Assembly: GCA_947493575.1 (NCBI GenBank)
Contig: CANLRQ010000013.1
Span: 1 to 64,000, forward strand
DNA length: 64,000 bases
From: an uncultured Marinomonas sp.
GTDB lineage: Bacteria > Pseudomonadota > Gammaproteobacteria > Pseudomonadales > Marinomonadaceae
Direction: 5' to 3'
How positions within the stretch are numbered: position 1 is the first letter of the stretch; each line of letters starts with the position of its first letter. The translations under genes and the position numbers were made by a program. Positions 16,957-27,390 of the stretch are shown piece by piece. The notes below the pieces were generated by a model. It searched no databases, was not told the DNA's origin, and saw only the letters and a program-made list of their open reading frames with translations.

Positions 16957-17930
16957 TATTTTCCTCTAAATTCTTCAAACAGTATTGCGTAAAATTGTCT
17001 ATAGAATTCGCCTTTCTCTTGTTTTCGAATAAATTGTTTTTTGTACAGTTTCCAGTATTTCTTATCTTTTGATCCCCAGCCTGAAATATAATCATCAAAT
17101 TCTTCTTCTAACTGACTGGGATGAAGGTCTTCAAGAAACTTATTTAAAGACACTTCTAAGCATGCCATTAAACGCTCATGGGCAATTGAGCTGGATAAAG
17201 CATCTTGTTGTTGCTCAACTATGTGTTTTAATCGAGTAACACTATCTTGTAATGCCGTTACTTCTTCCGTATTGGCAATTCTTTGAAGCGGCTTAATCTC
17301 ATCCATTTGATATTCAAAATCATCAAAATCGTTGAGTTTTGACTCTTTATCATTCAATACAATGTCATCAGACTCTTCAAAAGGATCATAACCAAATACA
17401 TCTGTGCTCAACACATTCTCTTTAGAATAGGATTGGGGCGTATTACCCGACACTGTATTCTTTTCGTAATCCGCTTCATTCTGCAAAAAACCATCATTCA
17501 GAAATGCACTATCTGATTCCAAATTTTTTGAATCAAACACATCACTGGTATTATCAGAAAAAGGCGTGGTATTTAGAGCGTCCACTCTATCCTCTTTTGA
17601 AGCAAACAAGGATTCAATATCACTAACCAACAGGGTGTAAGCCCCCATTTTTATATTATCGCCATCCGATAGCTCATGTTTAGCACCTTTTCCTAAAAGG
17701 CGTCCGTTTACAAAAACACCATTAGTGCTTCTGTCGACGATTTGATATCCCCCTTTTGGTGACAAGACAACTTCAGCGTGAACACGAGATAAAGAACGAT
17801 TAAAATCAGGTAATTGCACAGTGCAATCAAAAGATCGCCCAATGGTACCGCCCGTGTTAGGAATGGTGATTTGCCGGCTCGCTACCTGTTCGTTCTCAGG
17901 CAGTTCAACCAATTGTAAACTAAGGCTCAT
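16956..17930 (-). CDS. tagH: T6SS FHA-domain protein (Fha/TagH)
   Basis: The product has 324 residues. The N-terminal FHA domain (about residues 5-105) has the phosphothreonine-binding set GRS, SRVHAEV and STNGVFVNG. A long acidic linker (110-230) leads to a C-terminal helical domain (LMACLEVSLNKFLEDLHPS and YKKQFIRKQEKGEFYRQFY) conserved in T6SS Fha proteins. In threonine-phosphorylation-controlled systems Fha is phosphorylated by the kinase and promotes assembly; the kinase at 9660-10469 is the natural partner. Here fha follows an unusual binding-protein gene by 22 bp. Confidence 0.88.
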   Translation of the reverse strand: MSLSLQLVELPENEQVASRQITIPNTGGTIGRSFDCTVQLPDFNRSLSRVHAEVVLSPKGGYQIVDRSTNGVFVNGRLLGKGAKHELSDGDNIKMGAYTLLVSDIESLFASKEDRVDALNTTPFSDNTSDVFDSKNLESDSAFLNDGFLQNEADYEKNTVSGNTPQSYSKENVLSTDVFGYDPFEESDDIVLNDKESKLNDFDDFEYQMDEIKPLQRIANTEEVTALQDSVTRLKHIVEQQQDALSSSIAHERLMACLEVSLNKFLEDLHPSQLEEEFDDYISGWGSKDKKYWKLYKKQFIRKQEKGEFYRQFYAILFEEFRGK

Positions 17931-17952
17931 AATTTACTATTTTCCATTAGGA

Positions 17953-18660
17953 TCAAAGACATAAAAGTAACGACTCATTAAAATGTTTTAAGAATGTTGG
18001 GTTTTGACGAATAAACCCTTTAGAAAAGTGAACAGCCAAATCTTGAGTGCCTCTTTCTACCCTTTTAAAATAATCCAATGGTATATTCAGTTCTTTCATT
18101 GAGTGTTCAAAAACCAATTCGTACTCAAGTGCTACGTCTAATTCGCCTTGCCATAACATTTGTAATAAAGACGTCGCATCCCTTGGTTTTTTGATGACGT
18201 TATAGCCACCTTGTTTTAAAGAAAGCCATTTATTCGTATTAAACTTTGCGCCAAATCTCAAATTATATTTGGAGGTTTCATCTTTTACACTGGCAGTAAT
18301 ATCTGGAGAAACAAAAAAAGACAGCTTTTCTGATACAACAGGCCCAGAGGGAACGGCATAAGCCGCCCTAGATTTACTTAAAGAGCCAGCAAAGTAACCA
18401 TGCATTTTACTCGTTTCAACTAAGAGCTGGGCTTTATCCCAACTCATTACTTGAATTTCATAGGCCTGACCCATACGGCGTAGAGCGCATTGAACTCTCT
18501 CAACAGCAATTCCACCAAGATCCCCATTTTCACTAACAGTTTGATAAGGCTCCCATATTTGAGTCGCAAGATATAAGCGATCTAAAGCAAAGGCTGAATT
18601 CATACCGACTACAGCCGTCGTTAACACGGTTACTTTCTTTAACCACTGAGTAAAATGCAC
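17953..18660 (-). CDS. Periplasmic SBP_bac_3-type protein inside the T6SS operon
   Basis: The product is 235 residues with a Sec signal peptide (cleaved near SAFA-LDRLYLA) and an amino-acid-type substrate-binding fold. Recognisable segments are WEPYQTVSENGDLGGIAVERV at the front (with the usual G-IAVE block), MHGYFAGSLSKSRAAYAVPS and a hinge-like LRFGAKFNTNKWLSLKQGGYN. No permease or ATPase gene is near. It sits 12 bp after clpV and 22 bp before fha with GAGG 8 nt before its ATG, so it is translated as an operon member. A role as periplasmic sensor or T6SS accessory is possible but unproven; a passenger gene is the alternative. Confidence 0.75.
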   Translation of the reverse strand: MHFTQWLKKVTVLTTAVVGMNSAFALDRLYLATQIWEPYQTVSENGDLGGIAVERVQCALRRMGQAYEIQVMSWDKAQLLVETSKMHGYFAGSLSKSRAAYAVPSGPVVSEKLSFFVSPDITASVKDETSKYNLRFGAKFNTNKWLSLKQGGYNVIKKPRDATSLLQMLWQGELDVALEYELVFEHSMKELNIPLDYFKRVERGTQDLAVHFSKGFIRQNPTFLKHFNESLLLCL

Positions 18661-18672
18661 AATATTCCTCGC

Positions 18673-21285
18673 TTAAGCGATAGCCAATTGAATTTCACCT
18701 GTTTGAGAGGAAACCGTTACACTAACATCCGTAATAGTTAAACCTTCACTCAAACGCTGGATACACTCTTCAGCCAACTTCGGCATCAGAGCACGATTAA
18801 TAATTTGCTCGATAGCACGGCCACCTGTTGTTGGATCAGTATTACGAGACACGATAAAGTCGATAAAGCTTTCATCCCAAGTAAAGCTGGCTTTATATTG
18901 TTCAGCCAATTTCTTCGAAATACGGTTTAAACTAATTTCAGAGATTTTAGCTAATTCAGCCGAATTTAATGGGTAATAAGGAACAATCGTAGTACGACCC
19001 AAGAAAGCAGGCTTAAAGAAAGCTTGCAACGCAGGTCGAATTTGTTCAACCAATTCCTGATTCTCTGGACGTTCTTCAGATTCTTCACAAATATCACAAA
19101 TAGCCTGATCAGCAGCATTAGATGTCATGATAATAATGGTGTTTTTGAAGTCAATCGTGCGCCCTTCACTGTCTTTAATATGGCCTTTATCAAAGATTTG
19201 ATAGAATAAATCATGCACACCAGGATGCGCTTTTTCCATCTCATCAAGTAACAGTACTGAATATGGATTACGACGAATGGCTTCAGTTAATACACCACCT
19301 TCTCCGAACCCTACGTAACCAGCAGGAGATCCGAGTAACATAGAAATTTTATGTTCCTCTTTAAACTCCGTCATGTTGATAACCGTTAAATTATCTCCAC
19401 CACCAAAAACTTGATCCGCAAGGGCCATCGCAGTTTCTGTTTTACCCACACCACTTGGACCACACATTAAAAACACACCAACAGGCTTGCGATTGTCCGT
19501 TAAACCAGCACGTGAAATACGAATGCTTTTCGCTAACTCACTGATGGCCGTTTCTTGACCGATAACTCGATTATGCAATGCGTCTTCTAACGTCAGTAAT
19601 GCGGCAACTTCTTCTTTAACCATACTGCCAGCAGGAATGCCTGTCCAACTGGAGATTACAGTGGCAATCACTCCCGCATCAACCATAGGATAAACAAGAG
19701 GCTCTTCCCCTTGAACAGCCGCTAACTGATCAAGCAAACCTTGCAGCTCAGTTTGCGCTGCTGTATCAACTGCACCCTCTTCTTGTTGAGCTTGAATATC
19801 ATCACTTAAAGCAATAACTTTTTGTACAAGTTCTAACTCTTTTTCCCATTTTTCATTTAAAGAGACTAACTCAGACTCTCTGCGAGTCACTTCATTTGTA
19901 AGAGACTGACGATCTTCTGAAAGGTCACTTAGAACCGCATCTTCCACTTTGTATGCATCTAACTCGCTATTTAAATAACGAATTTTTTGTTCTAAATATT
20001 CCACACGTTCTGGTTTTGCACCTTGGGTTAATGCAATTCGAGCACAGGCCGTATCCAAAAGGCTAATGGCTTTATCTGGCAATTGACGTGATGGCAAATA
20101 ACGAATCGACAAATTAACCGCAGCATCTAGCGCGTCTTCACGAATAAAAACTTTATGGTGTTTTTTCAGAGAAGCAGCAACGCCACGTAACATTTGCATG
20201 GCATCCGTTGCTGAAGGTTCTTCTACTTTTACAACTTGGAAACGACGTGTTAAAGCAGGATCCTTCTCAAAGTATTTCTTATATTCAGCCCATGTAGTCG
20301 CAGCAAGAGATTTAAATTCACCACGAGCTAAGGCAGGTTTTAGCAAATTAGCGGCGTCATTTTGACCTGCAGCACCACCAGCACCAATTAATGTATGGGC
20401 TTCATCAATAAACACAATAATAGGTGTTTCAGAACTCTTAACTTCATTAATAACATCTTTTAGTCGGTTCTCAAACTCACCTTTAATACTTGCGCCCGCT
20501 TGCAAAAGGCCTAAGTCTAAAGAGTGAAGCTCTACACCTTGAATCACAGGAGGAACTTCACCACTTACAATGCGTAATGCTAGCCCTTCAACAACGGCCG
20601 TTTTACCAACACCAGGCTCACCGACTAATATTGGATTGTTTTGACGTTTTCGGCATAAAATATCAATCGCTAAGCGCACTTCAGAATTACGACCAGAAAT
20701 AGGATCAATCTTTCCATCCCTAGCTTGTTGAGTCAGGTTAACTGTGTACTTGTCTAACGCGCCGCCCGCAGAAGGTTGCTCTGACACAGACGCTTGTGAA
20801 CCGGCTGATGCACCTGCGGAAGCTTGTTTTAATTGACCAATTTTGCCATTCAAAGCCTCTATAGAAATAGACTCTAAACTCTTTAACTTCAGCTTTTGAA
20901 TGCCAAACGCATCCGTTTGCAGCAAGGTTAATAATAAATGTAAGCATTGAATTTGAGCATGCCCAAAGTTAACCGAAGCTTGAACCCAAGATTCTTCCAT
21001 TAACTCACTTAGCGCACCGCTAATAGTAGGTTGTCCTTTCGCGCCTTTTGGCAAACGCTCAATACGATTTGATAATTCACCCACTAATGCTGTGGTATCG
21101 ACATTTTGACTTTTTAGAAAAGAGGTTAGATCTGCATCATTTAATGCAATTACTTGTAGTAACCAATGCTCAATTTCAATCGAACTTACCGTTTGAGACA
21201 TTGCATCCCCAGCAGATTGCTCCAATGCATCTCTTAAATTTGAATCTAACTTACCGACTAAGTTTCCCAATTTTACGTATGACAT
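18673..21285 (-). CDS. clpV: T6SS sheath-recycling ATPase ClpV (TssH)
   Basis: The product is an 870-residue Hsp100/Clp-type unfoldase that disassembles contracted TssB/TssC sheaths. Clp-N domain at 1-150; first AAA+ module with Walker A GEPGVGKT (222-229) and Walker [10 protein letters not shown]; middle coiled-coil region (about 430-520); second AAA+ module with GPSGVGKT and [17 protein letters not shown]. All catalytic motifs are intact. It overlaps the end of tssG by 13 bp. Confidence 0.95.
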   Translation of the reverse strand: MSYVKLGNLVGKLDSNLRDALEQSAGDAMSQTVSSIEIEHWLLQVIALNDADLTSFLKSQNVDTTALVGELSNRIERLPKGAKGQPTISGALSELMEESWVQASVNFGHAQIQCLHLLLTLLQTDAFGIQKLKLKSLESISIEALNGKIGQLKQASAGASAGSQASVSEQPSAGGALDKYTVNLTQQARDGKIDPISGRNSEVRLAIDILCRKRQNNPILVGEPGVGKTAVVEGLALRIVSGEVPPVIQGVELHSLDLGLLQAGASIKGEFENRLKDVINEVKSSETPIIVFIDEAHTLIGAGGAAGQNDAANLLKPALARGEFKSLAATTWAEYKKYFEKDPALTRRFQVVKVEEPSATDAMQMLRGVAASLKKHHKVFIREDALDAAVNLSIRYLPSRQLPDKAISLLDTACARIALTQGAKPERVEYLEQKIRYLNSELDAYKVEDAVLSDLSEDRQSLTNEVTRRESELVSLNEKWEKELELVQKVIALSDDIQAQQEEGAVDTAAQTELQGLLDQLAAVQGEEPLVYPMVDAGVIATVISSWTGIPAGSMVKEEVAALLTLEDALHNRVIGQETAISELAKSIRISRAGLTDNRKPVGVFLMCGPSGVGKTETAMALADQVFGGGDNLTVINMTEFKEEHKISMLLGSPAGYVGFGEGGVLTEAIRRNPYSVLLLDEMEKAHPGVHDLFYQIFDKGHIKDSEGRTIDFKNTIIIMTSNAADQAICDICEESEERPENQELVEQIRPALQAFFKPAFLGRTTIVPYYPLNSAELAKISEISLNRISKKLAEQYKASFTWDESFIDFIVSRNTDPTTGGRAIEQIINRALMPKLAEECIQRLSEGLTITDVSVTVSSQTGEIQLAIA

Positions 21286-22253
21286 AATGATCTCTCTGGT
21301 TGTAATAGAATTTTACGGTACTCATTGGATTTTCTTTCGGGCGCTAAGCAATTTGCTTCGCCAATCCTAAAACCAATGTTACTCGCTGAAATAACAGGGG
21401 CATCAATGTAAGCTCGTTTCACAAACAAATAGATTTTCACATCCACCATTTCTCTCAAATAGGTTGATACCAATTGACGAAACGTTTTAGCAAAATGAGA
21501 ATTTGTTAATAAGCTCAAATATTCTTTTCTACTCTTAGGTTTTATTCGAATTTCTAAAGACTGATAAAGTTGCGTACCTTGCTTTCCTAGCAATAAACCA
21601 CCACCTAGTTGATTATTATGGCCTAAGGCCGTTCCTAAACGAGTTAAACTCTCTTGCGGCATACGATAGGTTGTGCTGCCAACCACTTTTGAGCCAACAT
21701 CTAATTGAAAGTATTCACTTAATAATTGATTCAATCCACGTATGGAGCGATTCTTTACGCCTAATAAAAAACTGAAGCGTAAGAAACTCACATGCGATTT
21801 ATCTAATAAACTATCTGGCAAAGCATAGAGTTGGGACAAGGCTGTTTTTTGGCTTAGACGAGTCAAAGTTTTGCCTAAAACGGCATCTTGCTCCTCTCTT
21901 AGTAATGCATTTCGAGTGGTCGCTGCATTTGATAACAGCTCAAAATACCTTTGATTAAATACATCTAAAAAAGCCTGAAGAGGTGAACTATCTTGATGCA
22001 AACTGCGTAGCAATTCACTGTATAAATAGTCTGGAATAATGCCTTTGCATCCAGATAATGCTTCTAACCCTAACATCACTTTTACACGCTGAGAGGAGCT
22101 TTCAATTGAAACAACATCAACATTATCACCAATCGGCATAGGGTCGGGATGATATTCAATTTTACGCGTGAGGGAGATGTGGCGTAACAACCGAACAACC
22201 TGCAAGAACTCAACTCGCTCAGGCGTTTGCATGATATCCGGCATTAGAGACAT
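21273..22253 (-). CDS. tssG: T6SS baseplate protein TssG
   Basis: The product is 326 residues of the TssG (ImpH/VasB) family. Markers are VEFLQVVRLLRHISL near the start, the FLDVFNQRYFELL segment around residue 95 and LRFSFLLGVKNRSIRGL. With TssF and TssE it forms the baseplate wedge. Its start overlaps tssF by 10 bp and its end overlaps clpV. Typical length, nothing missing. Confidence 0.92.
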   Translation of the reverse strand: MSLMPDIMQTPERVEFLQVVRLLRHISLTRKIEYHPDPMPIGDNVDVVSIESSSQRVKVMLGLEALSGCKGIIPDYLYSELLRSLHQDSSPLQAFLDVFNQRYFELLSNAATTRNALLREEQDAVLGKTLTRLSQKTALSQLYALPDSLLDKSHVSFLRFSFLLGVKNRSIRGLNQLLSEYFQLDVGSKVVGSTTYRMPQESLTRLGTALGHNNQLGGGLLLGKQGTQLYQSLEIRIKPKSRKEYLSLLTNSHFAKTFRQLVSTYLREMVDVKIYLFVKRAYIDAPVISASNIGFRIGEANCLAPERKSNEYRKILLQPERSLCHT

Positions 22254-24022
22254 AGTTGGCTCCCATGCACTTTGTCATATTCAATGCTGGCAGAATCGTT
22301 ACCAAACCTAGTCATTTTTAATTGAATAAAGCGGTCAAAACTACAAAACTGCTGATAGTACAGGTTCAAAACAGAGCCTAAAACGGCAATATTATTGGAT
22401 AACATGCCATCATCCACCATAACATTTACCACAGTTCCAGAAGCGAACACAGAATGTTGATGTATCATCATAGGAGCCACAACATGCTGATATGTTACTT
22501 GCTTTATAGCATCAGCTTGGGGGCAATTTCTTCCTGGAGAGCACATTCTTAATGATTCTTGCAACGCTTTCACAGGATTATCGGATTGAATCAAGCTTGA
22601 GAAATTTGCATTGATTAATGCAATAAAACGCCAGTTAAGTTGGTTATCCAAATTTGGGTATTGGGGTGCTGTCGGTGCATTTAGCAAAGACAATTCGCCG
22701 GGCAGTTCAATTGCTTCTAATAATTCAACAGGATAATTCGCTGGAAGTAAGCAAGGTAAACGGCCATTACACGCTTTTAGTTGCATTGATAACAACACGC
22801 TATTCTGTCTTTGAGCAAGATCCATAAAACTCAAAGACAAAGATACTTTTCTTTCACCTTTTTCTGTCCACATTTGGCGAGCTTGCCACTGAGGTTGAGA
22901 CTCATCATACCAATACCCACCTTCATACAATGGGCTAAGCTCAATTTCACCTGTAGGTAATACTTCAAATACTTTTTCTACAGCAACGACTGTCATTTCG
23001 TTCGTTGAGTTTAAATCGGCGATTACGGGCACAGCAAGCTGTGAAAAATCGTATTTCACCGGCTCACCACGTTTCTCAAATAAATTGATAGCGGGCACGG
23101 TATTAAGACTAAATACTCGATGATCAAATAAGCGTAAAAACTCAACAGGAAGTTGCTTTATAAAAAAGTTAACTGTGACGCTTGAAGATTCAAATAATGC
23201 TAAGTCTTGACCAAAGTTCTCTATTCTAAAATAAGCGGCTTTATCTGGATAAACAAAGTAATCACGTAATAAATCAAAACCAATAAAATGATTGCCATAT
23301 TTTGGTAACCATTGAAAATCTGGATCGGTAATTCGTGAGGTTAAACGAGAGGAAGGTATTTCAATTTGCTTACCATCTGGAGAGACAATGGAAATTGCTT
23401 CTGTGTTTAACAACAAAAGATCAATCAAACCTTTAGAGTTGTTCTCAAAGCCTCTCACATAGAAATCGAAATGTTGTAAATCCAATTGGCTAAATGCACT
23501 TCCTGGATCAGCGCAACACAAGTCAATTTGTATAACAGAGTCTGCCTGCTTCAAATTAGGCGGCGTTATAAAATTAAACGGTGCCGATTCCGCTTTAATA
23601 TTGTTTATATAATAGGGGTCAACTTGTAAATCTGAGGCTGTCGTAAAAAAGCACTCCTCACCATGTTGAGTCGTCACAGACAACTGTGCCCCTTGCGCCA
23701 AGTGAACGGATTCAGATAACTTTTCTAGATCTTCTTTTAATGTAATGGGTGCATAGCTTGGGGAAATTTGTAAATACCCTGGATATAGGATATTAAAAAG
23801 ATCCTGCAAGAGTTCAGGATATTGCTCATCAAATTTCTTTTCTGTTTTTGCCGTGAGTAAGGCCATGCCATCAATCAAACGGCTGATATTAGGATCTTCA
23901 TTACTACTTTGATTCAGCTTTAATCTATCTGCATGATCTGGATTCGACTGAGCAAACTCGGATAATGATTTCCTAACATAAGCTAGCTCTCGCTCAAAGT
24001 AACGCATTAATTGATCAGACAA
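22244..24022 (-). CDS. tssF: T6SS baseplate protein TssF
   Basis: A 592-residue TssF (ImpG/VasA). Conserved features: MRYFERELAYVRKSLSEFA, DPNISRLIDGMALLTAKTE and EQYPELLQDLFNILYPGYL at the front, and FIQLKMTRFGNDSASIEY-like end. Two copies of TssF pair with one TssG in each wedge. The TTG at 24022 follows GAGGG by about 9 nt; an ATG at 24007 is the alternative start and would shorten the protein by five residues. Overlaps tssE by 8 bp. Confidence 0.92.
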   Translation of the reverse strand: MSDQLMRYFERELAYVRKSLSEFAQSNPDHADRLKLNQSSNEDPNISRLIDGMALLTAKTEKKFDEQYPELLQDLFNILYPGYLQISPSYAPITLKEDLEKLSESVHLAQGAQLSVTTQHGEECFFTTASDLQVDPYYINNIKAESAPFNFITPPNLKQADSVIQIDLCCADPGSAFSQLDLQHFDFYVRGFENNSKGLIDLLLLNTEAISIVSPDGKQIEIPSSRLTSRITDPDFQWLPKYGNHFIGFDLLRDYFVYPDKAAYFRIENFGQDLALFESSSVTVNFFIKQLPVEFLRLFDHRVFSLNTVPAINLFEKRGEPVKYDFSQLAVPVIADLNSTNEMTVVAVEKVFEVLPTGEIELSPLYEGGYWYDESQPQWQARQMWTEKGERKVSLSLSFMDLAQRQNSVLLSMQLKACNGRLPCLLPANYPVELLEAIELPGELSLLNAPTAPQYPNLDNQLNWRFIALINANFSSLIQSDNPVKALQESLRMCSPGRNCPQADAIKQVTYQHVVAPMMIHQHSVFASGTVVNVMVDDGMLSNNIAVLGSVLNLYYQQFCSFDRFIQLKMTRFGNDSASIEYDKVHGSQLCL

Positions 24023-24437
24023 CTTCTTGACCCTCTAATTTTGCCACTTGATCTGACAAACTTATATTCGAATCGAAAAGAAAAACATGGTTTCCATTAG
24101 CCGTTTTTACTTTCGCCATTAAAGAAAAACAAATGACATTCTTTCCAGGGTCACTTTCCTCAATAAACACACTGACATCACTTAAACGAGGTTCAAAAGA
24201 CCTTACCCACGATTCTACAGAACGTGAGAATTGATCTTTATTCATTTGGCTAGAAATACTGTAGCCACTGTCTAACCCAAATCTCATATTTGAGGCTTCG
24301 ACTTCTTTAAACCCTTTAGAAAAACTTATCATAGGCGCTTCAGAGTTGAGCAATGTGCTCAGCTGGAAACGAATGGACTCAAGATAGTCCTCACCAACAC
24401 TCGCTTCATCCCGTAAAAAGGTTTTCCAAAAAATCAT
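24015..24437 (-). CDS. tssE: T6SS baseplate protein TssE (gp25-like)
   Basis: The product is 140 residues, related to phage T4 gp25. It contains the DYLESIRFQLSTLLNSE region, the NMRFGLDSGYSI segment and a central strand region around RSFEPRLSDVSVFIEES, matching the gp25/lysozyme-like fold (the EPRL-type motif is visible). It nucleates sheath polymerisation on the baseplate. Start and the preceding TssC-like stop share ATGA, indicating coupling. Confidence 0.88.
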   Translation of the reverse strand: MIFWKTFLRDEASVGEDYLESIRFQLSTLLNSEAPMISFSKGFKEVEASNMRFGLDSGYSISSQMNKDQFSRSVESWVRSFEPRLSDVSVFIEESDPGKNVICFSLMAKVKTANGNHVFLFDSNISLSDQVAKLEGQEVV

Positions 24438-25852
24438 ACTAAAGCTCCACTAGAGCCACTTTGAGCACCTAGATCTGTTGATAACAACATCTCGCCGCAC
24501 ACATGATCAAATTGATACTGTGGTTGAATCAAAACATCACAGGAATATCGGCCCTGCTCACCTTCTATTTCTTTAACGGTAACAGTCCCCTTACTAAGAG
24601 GGTATTTCGCCAACATGTCTTCATCAGCACTCGATAGATTACTGGAATACCTATCTAACCATTGATTCAAATATTGCTCACATTCGTGGGCAGTTTGAAA
24701 ATTACCTATCATGCCGCGAATTTGAACTTTCAAATAATGCGCGATACGACAAACCATCAAAGTTGTTTGTAATTGAGCCATTACAACATCACTCTGATCA
24801 GCTTCGATTTTCCAAATAGAATTATTTCCTCTAAAAAAGTACTTATTTGTCATCACGCTATGACATAAAGGAATAAAACCTTGTTCAGCATAGAACACAC
24901 CCATATCTGTAATTATTCTTACATCCGGTGTAGGCGTTAACGTACTAAATGAACCTATATTATTAGGAGGTACATTAACCAACGCGCCCGTATATTGATC
25001 TTGCCAACGGGACTTCATAAAACCAAACCAATTAATGCGATTGAACTCTCTCATTGCAATACTGGCAAACAAAAAAGCCGCACTGCCCCATAAACCTCTT
25101 TGAGATTGATGAGTTTCTTCGAATAAAAATTTTGAACACGACTCACTAGAGTATCGATCGCGTAACTTTACTCTAGGCATAACCATGCCAATATAACGCG
25201 CTTCTGGCTGTCTTCTTAAACGCTGCCAAGAAGTAAACTCAGCATCCGATAAGATTTTTTCAACTCGTCGAGTATCTGATAACCAGTCGGCTCCCTTTTC
25301 ACCAAAAAAATCTTCAGCAGGTGAAAAAATAAAAGGGCACAAGCACAAATCACCTAATCTAGCTAACAACTCAAGAGTATAAATATCATCGTAATCTTGA
25401 TCCAAATTAAAGGATATTGCTCGATCTACTACCATCATACCAAACGGTTGCCCGCCTGATGTGTTTAGCTCTCTGTTACCAATTAAATTATATAAAACGG
25501 TACGCCTTAAAGAGATGGAGTTATTCACATTTTGCGATAACTCCTCCCAAGATAAGTTCAAAATACGAACTTTCACTTTGTGCCCATTTATCGGTAAATG
25601 AGCCAAAGAGTAGACACCGTTCCAAGTTGCTTCTAACGCTTGAAAATCTTCATGATGTAAAATTTCAGACACTTGCATCGAGAGTTTTTCATCAATAGAG
25701 GCAATCAGACCATTGATTGAAGCCAGTAACGTATTTTTATTCGTTAATATGTCTTCATCCAATTCTGCTAACATTTGCAATGCGCAGAAAAGATAGTCTT
25801 CTTGATCTACATCGAGTTTATTAAACTCATCTTGCAAGGAGCCCTGAAACAT
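24434..25852 (-). CDS. Second TssC-like sheath large subunit (ImpD-type)
   Basis: The product is 472 residues, clearly related to TssC at 25912-27390. Shared features include IDEKLSMQVSEILHHEDFQALE near the front (interrupted family block), GQPFGMMVVDRA, and RIAHYLKVQIRGMIG towards the end. It diverges strongly elsewhere, and the C-terminal handshake region is altered (ending QSGSSGALV). Some T6SS loci (Rhizobium imp, with ImpC and ImpD) carry such a pair. It may cap or modulate the sheath, or be a baseplate adaptor; this is inference. ATG at 25852 preferred over an in-frame TTG three bases upstream. Confidence 0.88.
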   Translation of the reverse strand: MFQGSLQDEFNKLDVDQEDYLFCALQMLAELDEDILTNKNTLLASINGLIASIDEKLSMQVSEILHHEDFQALEATWNGVYSLAHLPINGHKVKVRILNLSWEELSQNVNNSISLRRTVLYNLIGNRELNTSGGQPFGMMVVDRAISFNLDQDYDDIYTLELLARLGDLCLCPFIFSPAEDFFGEKGADWLSDTRRVEKILSDAEFTSWQRLRRQPEARYIGMVMPRVKLRDRYSSESCSKFLFEETHQSQRGLWGSAAFLFASIAMREFNRINWFGFMKSRWQDQYTGALVNVPPNNIGSFSTLTPTPDVRIITDMGVFYAEQGFIPLCHSVMTNKYFFRGNNSIWKIEADQSDVVMAQLQTTLMVCRIAHYLKVQIRGMIGNFQTAHECEQYLNQWLDRYSSNLSSADEDMLAKYPLSKGTVTVKEIEGEQGRYSCDVLIQPQYQFDHVCGEMLLSTDLGAQSGSSGALV

Positions 25853-25911
25853 CAATATTCACACCTAATAAGTTCAATGTAAAAGCAACTCATCACTAGC
25901 CCTTTCAGTTA

Positions 25912-27390
25912 CTAACCTGGAATTTTCGTTACCATGCGAACCGAAGTGGTTAATTCTTCTAATTGCAACCATGGGCGCAAATGAGCTACCGCAGAGTAAG
26001 AACCAGGGCGACCAGGTTGCTCAACTACATTAATAACCGATTCACACAATGGTGTTTTAGAACGTTCAGCATTACCTACAGCGCCAGCATTTGTATATTG
26101 GTCAATCCAAGCCTGTAAGTCTCTCTTAAGGTCAGCCGCTTCTAAGTTAGAACCCAACATATCACGACCCATTACTTTTAAATAATGCGCGATACGACTA
26201 CTCGCCATAATATAAGGAAGACGAGCTGAAATCGCCGCATTTGATGTCGCATCAGGGTCAGTGAACACTTTTGGTTTCTGAACCGTTTGACCACCAATAA
26301 ATACACCATAGTTGGTATTTTTATAATGCACCAAAGGCAAGAACCCTAGATCACTTAGCTCTTTTTCTCGCTCATCCGTTAAGTTCACTTCAATAGGGCA
26401 TTGTTGCTGTAAATCACCCGCTGCAGACTTGTAAGTTAGGTTTGGTAGATTCTCTACTTTACCGCCATTATCTAAACCGCGGATTGCAGTACACCAACCA
26501 AATGCAGTATGAGATTGAGTCATTTTAAGACCCATTTCAAACGCTGCGTTTGACCATACTAATTGCGAGTTATCTTCTGGTAATGGATTACCATCAGAGT
26601 CCGTATTCAACTCTTCGAAATCAAATGAATTCGTCGATAAACCTTTTTTTCCATAAGGCAAACGAGCTAATGTTTGAGGCAAAGTTAAACTTACGTAACG
26701 TGCATCATCACTTTCTCTGAACGAATTCCAAGACGCATAAGATGGAGAATCAAAACCAGCTGCAACAGGCTTACCCTCATCAAAAGTTTCAAAAGAGTTA
26801 AGTTCAAACATATCTGGATTTGCAGCAGCAATAAACGGTGCGTGACTCGCCGCAGCCGTCTCACCCATATAACGTAACAAAGCAACATCTTCATCTTTAT
26901 GAGAGAATTGGAAATCCCCCAATAACAATCCGTAAGGCTCACCACCCGCTGTACCAAACTCTTTTTGATACAAAGCATCGAACAGAGGGCTTCTATCTAC
27001 AGCTGGGGCATCTTCAAACTGATCCAACAACTCTTCTTTTTGGAAATCGACCAATTTAATTTTAAGACTACGACCGGTTTCACTTTCACGAACCAGCTTG
27101 CCTAATCCACGCCAAGAGCCTTCAAGGCGACGGAATTCATCTTTTTGCATGATTTCTGAAAGCTGACGAGACATTTGCTTATCAATTTCAGCAATAGCAC
27201 TTTCAATAGTTTTGGTAACGTTTTTATCCCAAACCACTGTGCCACTAAGCGCTTGTTCAGCAAGTACCGAAAACAGTTCTTTTGTTGTGTCTGCAGGTGT
27301 TTGAGTTGTGGCAGCAATTGCACGATCTAATAGGCTAATAGAACCTTCTTCAGCTTGTGCTGCTGTTTGAGTATCTAATTCAGTGCTCAT
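25912..27390 (-). CDS. tssC: T6SS contractile sheath large subunit TssC (VipB)
   Basis: The canonical 492-residue VipB. Conserved stretches: SAIAEIDKQMSRQLSEIMQ then FRRLEGSWRGLGKLV, GGEPYGLLLGDFQFSH, and IAHYLKVMGRDMLGS; the C terminus ends YSAVAHLRPWLQLEELTTSV..VTKIPG. Together with TssB it builds the contractile sheath. Its ATG shares one base with the tssB stop (TAATG). Followed by a 59-bp gap to the paralogous gene. Confidence 0.95.
   Translation of the reverse strand: MSTELDTQTAAQAEEGSISLLDRAIAATTQTPADTTKELFSVLAEQALSGTVVWDKNVTKTIESAIAEIDKQMSRQLSEIMQKDEFRRLEGSWRGLGKLVRESETGRSLKIKLVDFQKEELLDQFEDAPAVDRSPLFDALYQKEFGTAGGEPYGLLLGDFQFSHKDEDVALLRYMGETAAASHAPFIAAANPDMFELNSFETFDEGKPVAAGFDSPSYASWNSFRESDDARYVSLTLPQTLARLPYGKKGLSTNSFDFEELNTDSDGNPLPEDNSQLVWSNAAFEMGLKMTQSHTAFGWCTAIRGLDNGGKVENLPNLTYKSAAGDLQQQCPIEVNLTDEREKELSDLGFLPLVHYKNTNYGVFIGGQTVQKPKVFTDPDATSNAAISARLPYIMASSRIAHYLKVMGRDMLGSNLEAADLKRDLQAWIDQYTNAGAVGNAERSKTPLCESVINVVEQPGRPGSYSAVAHLRPWLQLEELTTSVRMVTKIPG

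Noticed and set aside
24434-25852. tssC frameshift duplicate
   Set aside because: The frame is fully open and diverged along its length, with translational coupling to tssE, so it is a functional paralogue and not a broken copy.
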